45,928 nt of DNA from positions 1 through 45,928 of the forward strand of contig CALVXM010000007.1 in NCBI GenBank assembly GCA_944371305.1, in the 5' to 3' direction. Origin of the DNA: an uncultured Bacilli bacterium. GTDB lineage: Bacteria; Bacillota_I; Bacilli_A; RF39; UBA660. The notes below the pieces were generated by a model, which saw only the letters and a program-made list of their open reading frames with translations, was not told the origin of the DNA and did no database searches. The translations under genes were made by a program, and so were the position numbers. Below are positions 32,370-41,947 of this stretch, one piece after another. Within the stretch, counting starts at the first letter, position 1, and each line of letters opens with the position of its first letter.

Positions 32370-35369
32370 ATGAATAAGAAAAAAATTATTATTATCATAA
32401 TTGTTCTCTTATTATTAGGCATTATAGTTTATTCATTCGCCGTTAAACCTACTGCCGAACCTGAACAACCTGATGATAATAATCCACCAACTGAGCAACA
32501 GGATGGTGAAGACGATGATCAACAAACAACACCTTCTGATGAGGAAGATGACGATCAAAGTCAAGATGAGCCTGAAGATGATACTGCTGTATCTGGTGAT
32601 GGTACTATTGATCAAGAAGAGCCAATTGATTATTTAGCACTAGCCCAAGAAGCAGTTGCTAAAGCAGAACAATCTTTAACTCAAAGTGATATTGATATTG
32701 CTAAGGATGCTATTAATGAAGTTGAAAATAGTGATGTCAGCGATTTAGTAGATCGTATTGAAAATGTTCAAAACGTTGTTGATTTTGAAAGTTTATTCAA
32801 AGAATTAGAAGAAAAAACTAATTCATCTACTAATAAGGCTCAATTAGATGAGGCAAGAAATTATAACACTACTAATGATTTAACTACAAAATTAAATGAT
32901 TTATTAGAAAAATTAGTAGAAAATGATACTAAAACAAGTTTGGAAAATAGATATAAAACTGTTTTAGCTAAATTAAATGATATTTCTGCACCTAGTATTG
33001 ATGCAGGTATTCAAAAAGGCGAATTTACCAAAGGACCAGTAAGTTTGACTATTACTGATGATTCAAGTTTTAAGGCTACATTAAGTAAAAATGGAGTAGA
33101 AATTGGAACTTATGTTACTGGTGATGAAATTGAGGAAGATGGTAAATATACTTTGACTTTAGTTGATAGTTCATTTAATAAAAATGTAATTGAATTTGTT
33201 ATTAATAATACAGATCCAGTTATTGCATTACCAACTTTAAAAGAAAACATCTTCACTAATGATGGTACTATCAATGTTACTGACGATATTGAATTTGAAG
33301 TTGTAATTACTTTAGATGGCGAAACTAAAGATACAATTACTGCTACAGTTCAAACTGATGGCACTTATTTAGCTACTTTAGATTTAAGTCAATATGGTAA
33401 AGGTGAATACACAATTACTGCTACTGATAAAGCTGGAAACACTGTAACAAGCGCTACTTTTGATTTTGATGCTACAGGAGCTTTAGTTACTAATATTGAT
33501 GAATTAAATGCTGCTTTAAGTGACAATACTATTGAAACAATTTATTTAAATAATGATATTACAGATTTAACTTCAAGAGTTGTTGTTAATCGTGCTGTTA
33601 CAATTAATGGTAACAATCATAAATTAACTTTCACTGATGCTATCAATACAGCACCTGATGGTGAAAGACAAGGTATCGTTGTTACTGCTAACGATGTTGT
33701 AATTAATGATTTAACAGTAGAGATGAATGCTATTGATAATGAAGCTTGGACTGGTACATATGCTATTCAAGTATATAACGGAACAGCTACATTAAATAAT
33801 ATTACTGCTACAAAAGCAGATGGTGGTATTTTTGCTAATAATTCAACTATAACATTAACTGGAACAATCGATGTATCAGGAAATGAATTTGGTGGAATTG
33901 AAGTATCAAATGGTAATCCTGTTTTAAATGCAACAGAGGCTACTTTAGTAAATACCACAGAAGAATTTAAAAAACCAACTATTTGGACAGATAAAACTCC
34001 AAATGCAGTAGTTAATGTTAATGACTTTACTGCTAATGATTCAATCGTAGTAGACCAAGTTCAATATTATTTAAGTGAAAACAATATTGAAGGTTCTGAA
34101 ATGACTACAAATGTTAATGATATTTATACAAGTACTGATTTAAATCAACCTACATCTATTACACCTAATGCTTCAGCAACTATTACAGTTTATAAATCTT
34201 ATACAAATATTAGATTTAGAGTTGAAAACTTTAATACTCCAGATGGAGCAAATGTTAAAGTATGGGCTCAAGATACCAATGGTAATATTTGGGATATGGT
34301 TACAACTGGTTGGGGACCAGCTAATGGATTCCCAGTCGAAGCTGGATATAGTGCTACAACTCCTTTCCAAATAGTAGTAGATAAAGCTGGTAGTTATTCA
34401 GCTGATATAGTTTTATACGATGTTATTACTAATGAAGAATTATCTAGACAAACGATCGCTTTTGAAGCAAATATGCTTGTTACAAACGAAACTGAATTAA
34501 GTGAAAGTTTAGCTGATAGTACTATTGATACAATTTATTTACCTGCTGATTTTACTAGTACTACCACTGCTTTAGATATTAATAGACCAGTTACAATCGT
34601 TGGTAATGGCGCTACTTTAAATAATCAAGTAATTATTTCTGGTGATAATGTAGTATTAGAAGATGTAGTTTTAACTGATAATCTTACTGTTACTGGTGCT
34701 AATACAACATTAGAAAAAGTTACAATGACTGGTGTTAATTCAGAAGGTACTGGAAATGGTAATGGTCATAGCGTAATTAAAGTTACTACTGATGGTGATT
34801 TTACAATGACTAATTCAATAATTGATAATACAACTAGTACTGGTTCATTCTATAATGCTTTAAATATTCAAGCAGATGGTAAAGTAACTGTTGAAAATAA
34901 CACTTTTACTAATATGAATAATGTATATAATGTTATTGAATTTTCACAATCTGTAGCTACTGCTAATGGAACTACTATTAAAGGTAATACTTTCACAGGT
35001 CAAAGTAAAAATAATGTTATTAATCTATTCTTATTTGAAGAAGGTACAGTTATAAATATTGAAGATAATGAATTTGCATATGCTTCAAATGCAGTACGTG
35101 TATCTAACTATAACAATGTTAGTGATGTAACTATCAATATTACTAACAATGAATATAAAGATTCAAGTTCTGGAGCTTATGCTGGATTTATGTTATTCCA
35201 AGAAGTTAAAAATGAAAGCTTTAATGGTATTACAGTTAATGTGACTAACTTAATCGGTCCAAGTGGTGAAAAAGTTACTGCTGACAGTACTGATAAGGAT
35301 AGATTCTGTTATTATTATTTTAATCATACTACAAATACTGGTGAGGCTATTATCAATTTCTTAGATTAA
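32370..35369 (+). CDS. Large membrane-anchored surface protein with Ig-like and repeated beta-helix domains
   Basis: The 999-residue product begins with an uncleaved-looking signal anchor (MNKKKIIIIIIVLLLLGIIVY). An acidic Pro/Glu/Asp/Gln linker follows (about 28-85), then a helical region (about 88-205). Two Ig-like domains span about 208-368. Then come two pectate-lyase-like beta-helix segments starting near residues 370 and 701. The two segment starts repeat a pattern (LVTN-x2-EL, TI-x-TIYL, NR-x-VTI-x-GN). Only one cysteine is present, near the C-terminus. No LPXTG sorting motif. The ATG at 32370 follows CAGGAGGGG. Likely an adhesin or carbohydrate-binding stalk. No catalytic residues are identifiable. 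Confidence 0.8.
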   Translation: MNKKKIIIIIIVLLLLGIIVYSFAVKPTAEPEQPDDNNPPTEQQDGEDDDQQTTPSDEEDDDQSQDEPEDDTAVSGDGTIDQEEPIDYLALAQEAVAKAEQSLTQSDIDIAKDAINEVENSDVSDLVDRIENVQNVVDFESLFKELEEKTNSSTNKAQLDEARNYNTTNDLTTKLNDLLEKLVENDTKTSLENRYKTVLAKLNDISAPSIDAGIQKGEFTKGPVSLTITDDSSFKATLSKNGVEIGTYVTGDEIEEDGKYTLTLVDSSFNKNVIEFVINNTDPVIALPTLKENIFTNDGTINVTDDIEFEVVITLDGETKDTITATVQTDGTYLATLDLSQYGKGEYTITATDKAGNTVTSATFDFDATGALVTNIDELNAALSDNTIETIYLNNDITDLTSRVVVNRAVTINGNNHKLTFTDAINTAPDGERQGIVVTANDVVINDLTVEMNAIDNEAWTGTYAIQVYNGTATLNNITATKADGGIFANNSTITLTGTIDVSGNEFGGIEVSNGNPVLNATEATLVNTTEEFKKPTIWTDKTPNAVVNVNDFTANDSIVVDQVQYYLSENNIEGSEMTTNVNDIYTSTDLNQPTSITPNASATITVYKSYTNIRFRVENFNTPDGANVKVWAQDTNGNIWDMVTTGWGPANGFPVEAGYSATTPFQIVVDKAGSYSADIVLYDVITNEELSRQTIAFEANMLVTNETELSESLADSTIDTIYLPADFTSTTTALDINRPVTIVGNGATLNNQVIISGDNVVLEDVVLTDNLTVTGANTTLEKVTMTGVNSEGTGNGNGHSVIKVTTDGDFTMTNSIIDNTTSTGSFYNALNIQADGKVTVENNTFTNMNNVYNVIEFSQSVATANGTTIKGNTFTGQSKNNVINLFLFEEGTVINIEDNEFAYASNAVRVSNYNNVSDVTINITNNEYKDSSSGAYAGFMLFQEVKNESFNGITVNVTNLIGPSGEKVTADSTDKDRFCYYYFNHTTNTGEAIINFLD

Positions 35370-35373
35370 TTAT

Positions 35374-35405
35374 AAAAGTAAGCTTTTAAAAGCTTACTTT
35401 TTTGT
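35374..35405 (+). terminator. Intrinsic terminator of the large surface protein gene
   Basis: A perfect 14-bp palindrome AAAAGTAAGCTTTT / AAAAGCTTACTTTT followed by TTT. Confidence 0.85.
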
Positions 35406-35409
35406 AAAT

Positions 35410-35435
35410 AAAAAAGTAGAGCGTATAACTCTACT
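35410..35435 (-). terminator. Intrinsic terminator of the FemABX gene
   Basis: On the minus strand a 7-bp stem AGTAGAG / CTCTACT (35429-35435 with 35415-35421) is followed by TTTTT. Confidence 0.75.
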
Positions 35436-36696
35436 ATTTTGTTAGTTTACTTTTAATCAGTTTTTTAAGTGGTACATAATTACGATATAAATTATAATTA
35501 CGTTTATGAGTAACTAATTCAAAATCTCCAGCATATTCATACATTTTCGCCCCAAATCCTAATTTAAATTCATCTAATCCTGTATAGCGATTAGAGTCAA
35601 TTGTAATATTAGAAACTCCTCCAAGATTAAACTTAGTAAAACCTTGTTTTTGGTGCATTTCTATTATTTGCCAAATTAATAAATGTTTAGAATTTAATTT
35701 TTTAAAATTAGGAGCATAACCATCCATTAAAATAGTTATTTCTTTATCTTGTTTTACTAATAATATACATGAAGTTACGACTCCTTCAGGATAATTTCTC
35801 AGCATGTTAGTAGCACTTATTAATTCGTTACGATATTGATTTAAATATTTATCAATATTTATTTTTTTACTGATTAATTTATGTTTATATTTTGTTTTTT
35901 TATTCATGATTAAATTATTTAATTGATTACTTTTGTTTTCATAAGAAGCTAGTTTATCTTGAATAGTTTTTAAATATATTTTAGTATCTAATTTGGTGTA
36001 GTATAGATCAATCATGTTTCTTTTAAGAAAAAAACCGAAACAATCTTTAAAGTAATCTAGTCCTCTTGGGTATCGATATTTAGTAAATTCATGAAGATAT
36101 TCTAAATCATTTACATTACCGCGATAAGTTCTAATACCATTTTTAATCGCACTTCTAATTTTAGTTCGATATGATTTTGATACATTTTTAAATAGTTCAT
36201 ATAGAGGTTTATTTAAATCAATAATAGCTTCAAATCTTGGTTTTAAAGCTTCAAAAAAATTATTATAACCCAAGTGATAGTAACCATTTTGTTTTAATGC
36301 TTCAAAAATTAAATCATATTTTGGATTAGTATCTTTTGTTTGGGTATTTAAATCATAAATGTTTCTAATAATCATTGGATTTATTTTAATACCGATAATT
36401 CCTTTTTTACCCAAATAATTTTTAATATGAGCAGTAAAATCTTTGATTAAGTAAAAATCTTCGTAATTTAAAATGAATCCTCTTGGTGCGTAGGCATATT
36501 TAAACCCTTCTTCTTTTTTTACTAAGATTAAACTAGCTCCTACAACTTTAGAATTATCAACTAATCCTAAAAGTAGGGGAGTATATTTTTGTTGTTCCAT
36601 TATTAAACCGTATTCTTGGGTTTGATAAATTGATTTTAAAGGGAAAATTTTAGTAAATTCATTAAATTCTTGATCATTTAATTCGCGAAATTCCAT
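35434..36696 (-). CDS. FemABX-family peptidyltransferase (peptidoglycan cross-bridge)
   Basis: The 420-residue cytoplasmic enzyme moves amino acids from aminoacyl-tRNA onto lipid-linked peptidoglycan precursor. It has two GNAT-like subdomains (SIYQTQEYGLIME; FKYAYAPRGFIL; SKSYRTKIRSAIKNGI; KFNLGGVSN). A lysine-rich coiled-coil arm at about 225-285 is the tRNA-contacting helical arm of FemA and MurM. The C-terminal block includes GLDEFKLGFGAKMYEYAGDFEL. The amino acid added is not predictable. Single gene, with its promoter facing the next operon. Confidence 0.92.
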   Translation of the reverse strand: MEFRELNDQEFNEFTKIFPLKSIYQTQEYGLIMEQQKYTPLLLGLVDNSKVVGASLILVKKEEGFKYAYAPRGFILNYEDFYLIKDFTAHIKNYLGKKGIIGIKINPMIIRNIYDLNTQTKDTNPKYDLIFEALKQNGYYHLGYNNFFEALKPRFEAIIDLNKPLYELFKNVSKSYRTKIRSAIKNGIRTYRGNVNDLEYLHEFTKYRYPRGLDYFKDCFGFFLKRNMIDLYYTKLDTKIYLKTIQDKLASYENKSNQLNNLIMNKKTKYKHKLISKKINIDKYLNQYRNELISATNMLRNYPEGVVTSCILLVKQDKEITILMDGYAPNFKKLNSKHLLIWQIIEMHQKQGFTKFNLGGVSNITIDSNRYTGLDEFKLGFGAKMYEYAGDFELVTHKRNYNLYRNYVPLKKLIKSKLTK

Positions 36697-36714
36697 GCTT
36701 AATCACCTTTTTAA

Positions 36715-36748
36715 ATTATATCATATAATTATTAAAATGTCATATAAT
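36715..36748. promoter_or_regulatory. Divergent promoters of the FemABX gene and the dehydratase operon
   Basis: Minus strand: ATGACA, a 17-nt spacer and TATAAT with TG extension (36715-36723). Plus strand: TATAAT at 36743-36748. The minus -35 overlaps the plus -10, so the two may exclude each other. Confidence 0.55.
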
Positions 36749-36783
36749 TCATAATTAATAATATATTTATGTAGGGTGAGATA

Positions 36784-37665
36784 ATGAAAATAGGAATACC
36801 TAAAGCACTTTATTACTATTATTATTTTGAAAAATGGCGGTATTTTTTTGATGAGTTTAATATTGAATTAGTAAGTTTTGATACCGATAGGGAAATCATT
36901 GCTAAAGGTAATTATTATGCATCTAGTGAGATGTGCTTATCACTTAAAATATTTTTAGGTCATATCGCCAAATTGGTTGATAAATGTGATTATATTCTTA
37001 TTCCTAAGGTTGATAATTATGGTCTTAAAGATCAGATGTGTGCGAATTTTAGTTGTTTATATGATTTAGTTAATAATTTGTTTGACGTTAAAATATTGAC
37101 ATATGAAATTGATTATATACATAATTTAAATGAGTTAAAAGGGTTTATCAAACTTGGTAAGCAATTAAATCTTAAAATTAAAGATATTAAAAAAGCGTAT
37201 CATAAAGCTTGTATTAAATTTAATAAAAAAATGAAAGAAAAAATTATGATTAATACCAATAAATTAGATAGTTGTAATAAAAAAATTTTGATAGTTTCCC
37301 ATGCTTATAATATTCATGATAATTATATTGGTAAAATTATTAAAGATAATTTAACTAAATTTAATTGTGAAATAATATATAGTGATTTATTTAACAATAC
37401 ATCTGACTTATCTTTTTATTTGTCAAATGAGTTATATTGGAAATATAGCAAACAAAATATTGGAGCAATTGTTTTATGCAAAGAAAAAATTGATGGGATT
37501 ATATTTTTAACAACTTTTCCTTGTGGATTAGATAGTTTAGTTAATGAATTGGTAATTAGGAAAATTGACAAGCCATATTTAAATTTAGTAATTGATGATT
37601 TGGATGCTGAAGCAGGAATTGAAACACGTATAGAAAGTTTTGTCGATATTCTTGAACAAGCTTAA
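36784..37665 (+). CDS. Acyl-CoA dehydratase activase-related protein (DUF2229-like)
   Basis: The 293-residue protein begins MKIGIPKALYYYYY, typical of the DUF2229 section of large activase-related proteins. It has conserved cysteines in SSEMCLSLK and QMCANFSC, and ends TFPCGLDSLV ... LVIDDLDAEAGIETRIESF. The cysteines probably hold an iron-sulfur cluster. It is the first of three overlapping genes. In many clostridia the equivalent domains form one long polypeptide. The physiological substrate is unknown. Confidence 0.8.
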   Translation: MKIGIPKALYYYYYFEKWRYFFDEFNIELVSFDTDREIIAKGNYYASSEMCLSLKIFLGHIAKLVDKCDYILIPKVDNYGLKDQMCANFSCLYDLVNNLFDVKILTYEIDYIHNLNELKGFIKLGKQLNLKIKDIKKAYHKACIKFNKKMKEKIMINTNKLDSCNKKILIVSHAYNIHDNYIGKIIKDNLTKFNCEIIYSDLFNNTSDLSFYLSNELYWKYSKQNIGAIVLCKEKIDGIIFLTTFPCGLDSLVNELVIRKIDKPYLNLVIDDLDAEAGIETRIESFVDILEQA

Positions 37666-38719
37666 AGTATCATTTCCTCATATGGCTAATTATTATATTC
37701 CTGCTAAATATTTATTTTCTAATATTTTAAATGTTGATATTATGATTGCTCCTTTTATAACTTCTAAGACAATTGAACTTGGTAGTAAATATAGTCCTGA
37801 TTTCGTTTGTACTCCGTTTAAATATACTTTAGGATCGATGATTGAAGCTTTAGATAATGGAGCTAATATTTTGCTTCAATTTGGAGGTGGATGTCGTTAT
37901 GGTTACTATAGTGAATTACAAGAAAAAATTTTAAAAGATTTAGGATATAAGTTTGAATTATACAATCTTATTAATGCAGGTAAAGCTGATGTTAAAAGAA
38001 TATATAAAACAATTAAAAAAATTGATAAAAAGTTTAATGTTTTTAAAGGCTTATATTATTTATTTATTGCCATTAATATGGTTAAATATATGGATAAAAT
38101 CGATGATTATATTAGACAAAATATCGGTTTTGAGGTAAAAAAAGGCAGTTTTGATAAATTATTAAAAGAAATGTTAGAAAAATTTGAAACTGTTAAAAAT
38201 CCTTTTAGTTTGTATGTTTTATATAAAAAATATTTTAAAAAATTTAAACAAATCAAAATAAATAAACCAAATAATTATTTGAAAGTAGGGGTAATAGGAG
38301 AACTTTATACTTTAATGGAACCTTTTAGTAATTATTATTTAGAAAAAGAACTAGCTAGTTTTAATATTGAAATCAAAAGATTTACCAATGTCGATTATTT
38401 GCTATTTAATAATAAAAAAGTTCATAAAAAAGCTTTAAAAAATTCCAAGAAATATATGAAGTATAAAATGGGCGCGGATGCGTCTAGTAATGTTTATTGG
38501 ACGAAATATTTATGTGAACATAAATATGATGGTATTATTCACATTAAATCAAGTTTTTGTACGCCTGAGATTGGTGTAATGCCAATAATTGATAAAATAG
38601 CTAGTGATTATGATATACCTATTATTTATTTTAGTTTTGATGCAAATACTAGTGAAATTGGCATCAAAACTAGATTAGAAGCTTTTTATGATATGATAGA
38701 AATGAGGAAAAAAAGATGA
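37652..38719 (+). CDS. 2-hydroxyacyl-CoA dehydratase-like protein
   Basis: The 355-residue protein carries the dehydratase D-type pattern: SFPHMANYYIPAKYLF at the start, SPDFVCTPFKYTLGSMIEAL, LQFGGGCRYGYYSELQ and SSFCTPEIGVMPII. The three conserved cysteines would ligate a 4Fe-4S cluster. The frame is open from a TTG at 37640. I use TTG 37652 because the protein then begins NKLKVSFPHM as family members do, but no strong ribosome site is seen. ATG 37691 would cut the first motif. It overlaps the upstream gene, implying coupled translation. Confidence 0.78.
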   Translation: MNKLKVSFPHMANYYIPAKYLFSNILNVDIMIAPFITSKTIELGSKYSPDFVCTPFKYTLGSMIEALDNGANILLQFGGGCRYGYYSELQEKILKDLGYKFELYNLINAGKADVKRIYKTIKKIDKKFNVFKGLYYLFIAINMVKYMDKIDDYIRQNIGFEVKKGSFDKLLKEMLEKFETVKNPFSLYVLYKKYFKKFKQIKINKPNNYLKVGVIGELYTLMEPFSNYYLEKELASFNIEIKRFTNVDYLLFNNKKVHKKALKNSKKYMKYKMGADASSNVYWTKYLCEHKYDGIIHIKSSFCTPEIGVMPIIDKIASDYDIPIIYFSFDANTSEIGIKTRLEAFYDMIEMRKKR

Positions 38720-39660
38720 ATTGTTATTTAGGAGTCGATATTGGTAGTATGTCGACTAAAGGTGTAATTATCGATGAAAATAATAAAATTATCGCATTAT
38801 CTTATATTTGGACTGAAGGTAATCCTGTTGAAGCAGTTAAAAAATTAATTAATATTTTAAAAAATCAGTTAGATAAAAAATATATTGTTAAAGGAGTTGG
38901 AACAACTGGTAGTGCGCGTAAATTAATTGGTTTATTGTTAAATGCCAATGTTGTTAAAAATGAAATCATGGCACATGCGATTGGGACTTTATCGATTTAT
39001 CCTGATGCTAAGACCATATTAGAAATAGGTGGTCAAGATTCTAAAATTATTTTACTCAACAATGGTATTATTACTGACTATGCGATGAATACGTTATGCG
39101 CGGCTGGAACTGGCTCTTTTTTATCGAGTCAAGCTAAAAGACTAAATATTAATATTGAAGATTTCGGTCCACTTGCTTTAAAAAGTAATAATCCTGTTAA
39201 GATAGCGGCTCGTTGTACTGTTTTTGCCGAGTCAGATTTAATTCATAAAGCTCAAGTTGGATATAAGAAAGAAGATATTGTTGCTGGTTTATGCCGAAGT
39301 ATTGTTTTAAATTATTTAAATAATGTTGGAAAAGGTAAAAAAATTAATTCACCTATTATTTTTCAAGGTGGTGTTTCCAAAAATATTGGAGTTTTAAAAT
39401 ATTTTAAAGAAATATTAGGTACTGATGTTATTGTCGATTCTAATAGTCACTTGATGGGAGCTTTGGGAATAGCTATTTTGTCTAAGAAAAATAGTAGTGA
39501 TAAAGTGTATGATTTAAATATCGAAAATATTGAATTTAAAACTAAAGCTATTGAATGTAAAGGTTGTAGTAATAATTGTGAAATTTTAAGAATTTATAAA
39601 GATAATCGATTAATTGATAACTGGGGTAATCGATGTGATAAATATATAAAAAATTGCTAA
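38716..39660 (+). CDS. Acyl-CoA dehydratase activase (BadF/HgdC-type ATPase)
   Basis: The 314-residue ASKHA-fold ATPase uses ATP to drive a low-potential electron onto its partner dehydratase. Motifs: GVDIGSMSTKGVII (phosphate 1), ILEIGGQDSKII (phosphate 2), LCAAGTGSFLSSQAKRL, and AARCTVFAESDLI with the bridging cluster cysteines. A 40-residue C-terminal extension has a second cysteine set (CKGCSNNC, NRC). ATGA overlap with the previous gene. It would activate the protein encoded just upstream. Confidence 0.9.
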   Translation: MNCYLGVDIGSMSTKGVIIDENNKIIALSYIWTEGNPVEAVKKLINILKNQLDKKYIVKGVGTTGSARKLIGLLLNANVVKNEIMAHAIGTLSIYPDAKTILEIGGQDSKIILLNNGIITDYAMNTLCAAGTGSFLSSQAKRLNINIEDFGPLALKSNNPVKIAARCTVFAESDLIHKAQVGYKKEDIVAGLCRSIVLNYLNNVGKGKKINSPIIFQGGVSKNIGVLKYFKEILGTDVIVDSNSHLMGALGIAILSKKNSSDKVYDLNIENIEFKTKAIECKGCSNNCEILRIYKDNRLIDNWGNRCDKYIKNC

Positions 39661-39743
39661 TACGATAACTTTTATTTAAAGTTTTGAAGTATTAGGATTT
39701 ACGATAATTGTGCTACTACTGGTGCTATTCTTTCATAAATTAT

Positions 39744-39774
39744 GCGATTTGATCATAATGATAAATCGCTTTTT
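39744..39774 (+). terminator. Intrinsic terminator after the dehydratase operon
   Basis: A stem GCGATTT / AAATCGC (inner ATCAT/ATGAT also pairs) followed by TTTTT. Confidence 0.8.
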
Positions 39775-39827
39775 CTTGTATAGATTTTGTAAAAATTATA
39801 ATTATATAAATAAAGGGAATAAAAATA

Positions 39828-39836
39828 TGATATAAT
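39828..39836 (+). promoter_or_regulatory. Extended -10 promoter of the LCP gene
   Basis: TGATATAAT ends 18 nt before the ATG, with GTGGTGAT between. Confidence 0.6.
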
Positions 39837-39854
39837 TATGTAGTGGTGATTTAA

Positions 39855-41885
39855 ATGAAAAAAATTAGTTTTAATAAAATATTGTTTTTAATTATGTCAA
39901 TCTTAATATTAGCTTTTATTATATTTGTTATAACAGCAAATATAATTCCTTTAAAATTTTTATTGATTTTAATTGCTGTAATGTTATTATGGGATGTTGG
40001 CTTGTTCTTTTTATTAGTGTTTAAAACTAAGAAAGGGAAAAATAAAAAACGAAAAATAACTGGTTATGTAATAAGCGGTATTTTAGTTATTTTAATGGCA
40101 ATTATTGTTTATTATTTAAGTATAACCATGGGCTTTTTTAAAGGTTTTGGCTCTAATAAATATAAAGAGGAAAATTACTTAGTGTTAGTACTTAATGATA
40201 GTACTTTTCAAACTTTAACTGATTTATCTAATATTGGTTACACTTCAAATGAATTGTCTAATATTAATGAAGCTTTAACTAAATTAAATGAGGAAGTAAT
40301 GATTGAAAATATTCAATATGATGACTCATCAACAATGTTTGACGATCTAATCAACAAAAAAATTGATTCGGTTTTAATCGAGGAATCAGCGATGGGAATT
40401 TTATATGAACAACATGAAGAATATGAAGGATTATTTAGAACTATTTATACAATTAATATTAAAACGGAAATTGAGATTGCCAAAGAAACTGATGTAACTA
40501 ATCAACCTTTTACTGTTTATATAAGTGGAATAGATTCTTACGGTAGTATCGCTAGTGTGTCACGTAGTGATGTTAATATTGTAGCAACTATAAATCCTAA
40601 AACCAAACAAATTTTACTTATCTCAACGCCACGTGATTATTATGTCCAATTAAGAGGTACAACTGGTCTTAAAGATAAATTAACTCATGCTGGAGTTTAT
40701 GGTGTGGAAACATCAGTCGGAACTTTAGAAGATTTATTAGCAACGGATATAAACTATTATTTTAGAGTTAATTTTACTTCGTTAGAAAAAATAGTCGATG
40801 CTTTAGGTGGCGTAGATGTATATTCTAAGTATAGTTTTAATTCTTCTAAAGCAACCGGTGGAACCTATTATTTTGCTAAAGGTTATAATCATATGAATGG
40901 TAAACAAGCTTTATCTTTTTCAAGAGAAAGAAAAAGATTACCAGGTGGTGATCGGGCTCGTGGTGAGAATCAACAAGCGGTTATCGATGGTATCGTTAGA
41001 AAGGCAACTAGTCCAGCTATTATAACTGGTTATAGTAAAATATTAAATTCTTTAAAAGATACATTTCAAACTAATATGACTGATAATGATATTCAAAAGT
41101 TAATTAAAATGCAATTAAATGATATGGCAAGTTGGAACATTACAAGCTATAGTTTAGATGGTTCTGACGGTAGTGATTATACTTATTCTTATCCATCTTC
41201 TAAAGCATATGTAATGATTCCTTATGAAGATTCTGTTAATGAAGCTCAAAATTTAATTGATCGTGTTATTGCTGGTGAAGTATTAGAAAGTAGTTATGAT
41301 GAAGAGATTGGCGATATTAAAGATCCAGTTTATGTTGAACCTAAGCCAGAACCAAAGCCAGAACCAAAACCAGATCCAGAACCAGAAACACCAGAAGAAC
41401 CAACAATTACAGGAACTGTTCCGGTTATTAGTTTTGATGTTAATAGTATAACTATTGCTAAAGGTCAAGCTTATGACTTATTAAGTGGTGTAACTGTTAC
41501 TGATATTGAAGATGATTTATTAAACTTAAAATTAGAAGTTAAAGCTGATTGGTCAGATACTACTATTTTAGACGTAGGGGAGTATACTATTACTTATACA
41601 GTAACAGATAGTGATGGTAATACGACAACAGCTAAAAGAACTTTAGTCGTAAAGCCAGATTTAAACAACGATAGCATTCCTGATGATGAGATTCCTATTG
41701 AACCAGAGGATCCAGATGATTCTACTGATGTTGAAAAACCAGAAAACCCAGATGGTGAAGAACCGACTGATCCAGTTGATCCTGATTCACCATCAGATTC
41801 TGATAATTCTGATATTTCCGATAACACTGGTTTAGAAAATGAAAATATTCTTATGAATAATTTAGCTATTAATAGTATTTATTAA
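39855..41885 (+). CDS. LytR-CpsA-Psr (LCP) family wall polymer ligase with Ig-like and acidic C-terminus
   Basis: The 676-residue protein has three N-terminal helices (about 8-30, 36-58, 70-92), an accessory extracellular domain (about 105-215), and the LCP catalytic domain (about 220-400). LCP motifs are SRSDVNIVATINP, LISTPRDYYV, KLTHAGVYG and FSRERKRLPGGDRARGENQQ. LCP enzymes attach lipid-linked teichoic acid or capsule to peptidoglycan. Past the domain lie a KPEPKPEP spacer, an Ig-like DUF5011-type domain (about 515-605) and an Asp/Pro/Ser-rich tail, which ordinary LCPs lack. It could attach the polymer made at 8.5-19 kb. Confidence 0.92.
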   Translation: MKKISFNKILFLIMSILILAFIIFVITANIIPLKFLLILIAVMLLWDVGLFFLLVFKTKKGKNKKRKITGYVISGILVILMAIIVYYLSITMGFFKGFGSNKYKEENYLVLVLNDSTFQTLTDLSNIGYTSNELSNINEALTKLNEEVMIENIQYDDSSTMFDDLINKKIDSVLIEESAMGILYEQHEEYEGLFRTIYTINIKTEIEIAKETDVTNQPFTVYISGIDSYGSIASVSRSDVNIVATINPKTKQILLISTPRDYYVQLRGTTGLKDKLTHAGVYGVETSVGTLEDLLATDINYYFRVNFTSLEKIVDALGGVDVYSKYSFNSSKATGGTYYFAKGYNHMNGKQALSFSRERKRLPGGDRARGENQQAVIDGIVRKATSPAIITGYSKILNSLKDTFQTNMTDNDIQKLIKMQLNDMASWNITSYSLDGSDGSDYTYSYPSSKAYVMIPYEDSVNEAQNLIDRVIAGEVLESSYDEEIGDIKDPVYVEPKPEPKPEPKPDPEPETPEEPTITGTVPVISFDVNSITIAKGQAYDLLSGVTVTDIEDDLLNLKLEVKADWSDTTILDVGEYTITYTVTDSDGNTTTAKRTLVVKPDLNNDSIPDDEIPIEPEDPDDSTDVEKPENPDGEEPTDPVDPDSPSDSDNSDISDNTGLENENILMNNLAINSIY

Positions 41886-41894
41886 TAGCTTTTT
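41864..41894 (+). terminator. Intrinsic terminator of the LCP gene
   Basis: A 10-bp stem AGCTATTAAT / ATTAATAGCT and TTTTT, overlapping the stop codon. Confidence 0.8.
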
Positions 41895-41947
41895 CTGTTA
41901 AATTTAAAAGGGAAATATAAACTAATAAAACTATTAGGAGGAAGATA

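Noticed and set aside
41594-41827. Minus-strand Ser/Gly-rich frame inside the LCP gene
   Set aside because: Antisense of the Asp/Pro-rich tail; no ribosome site.
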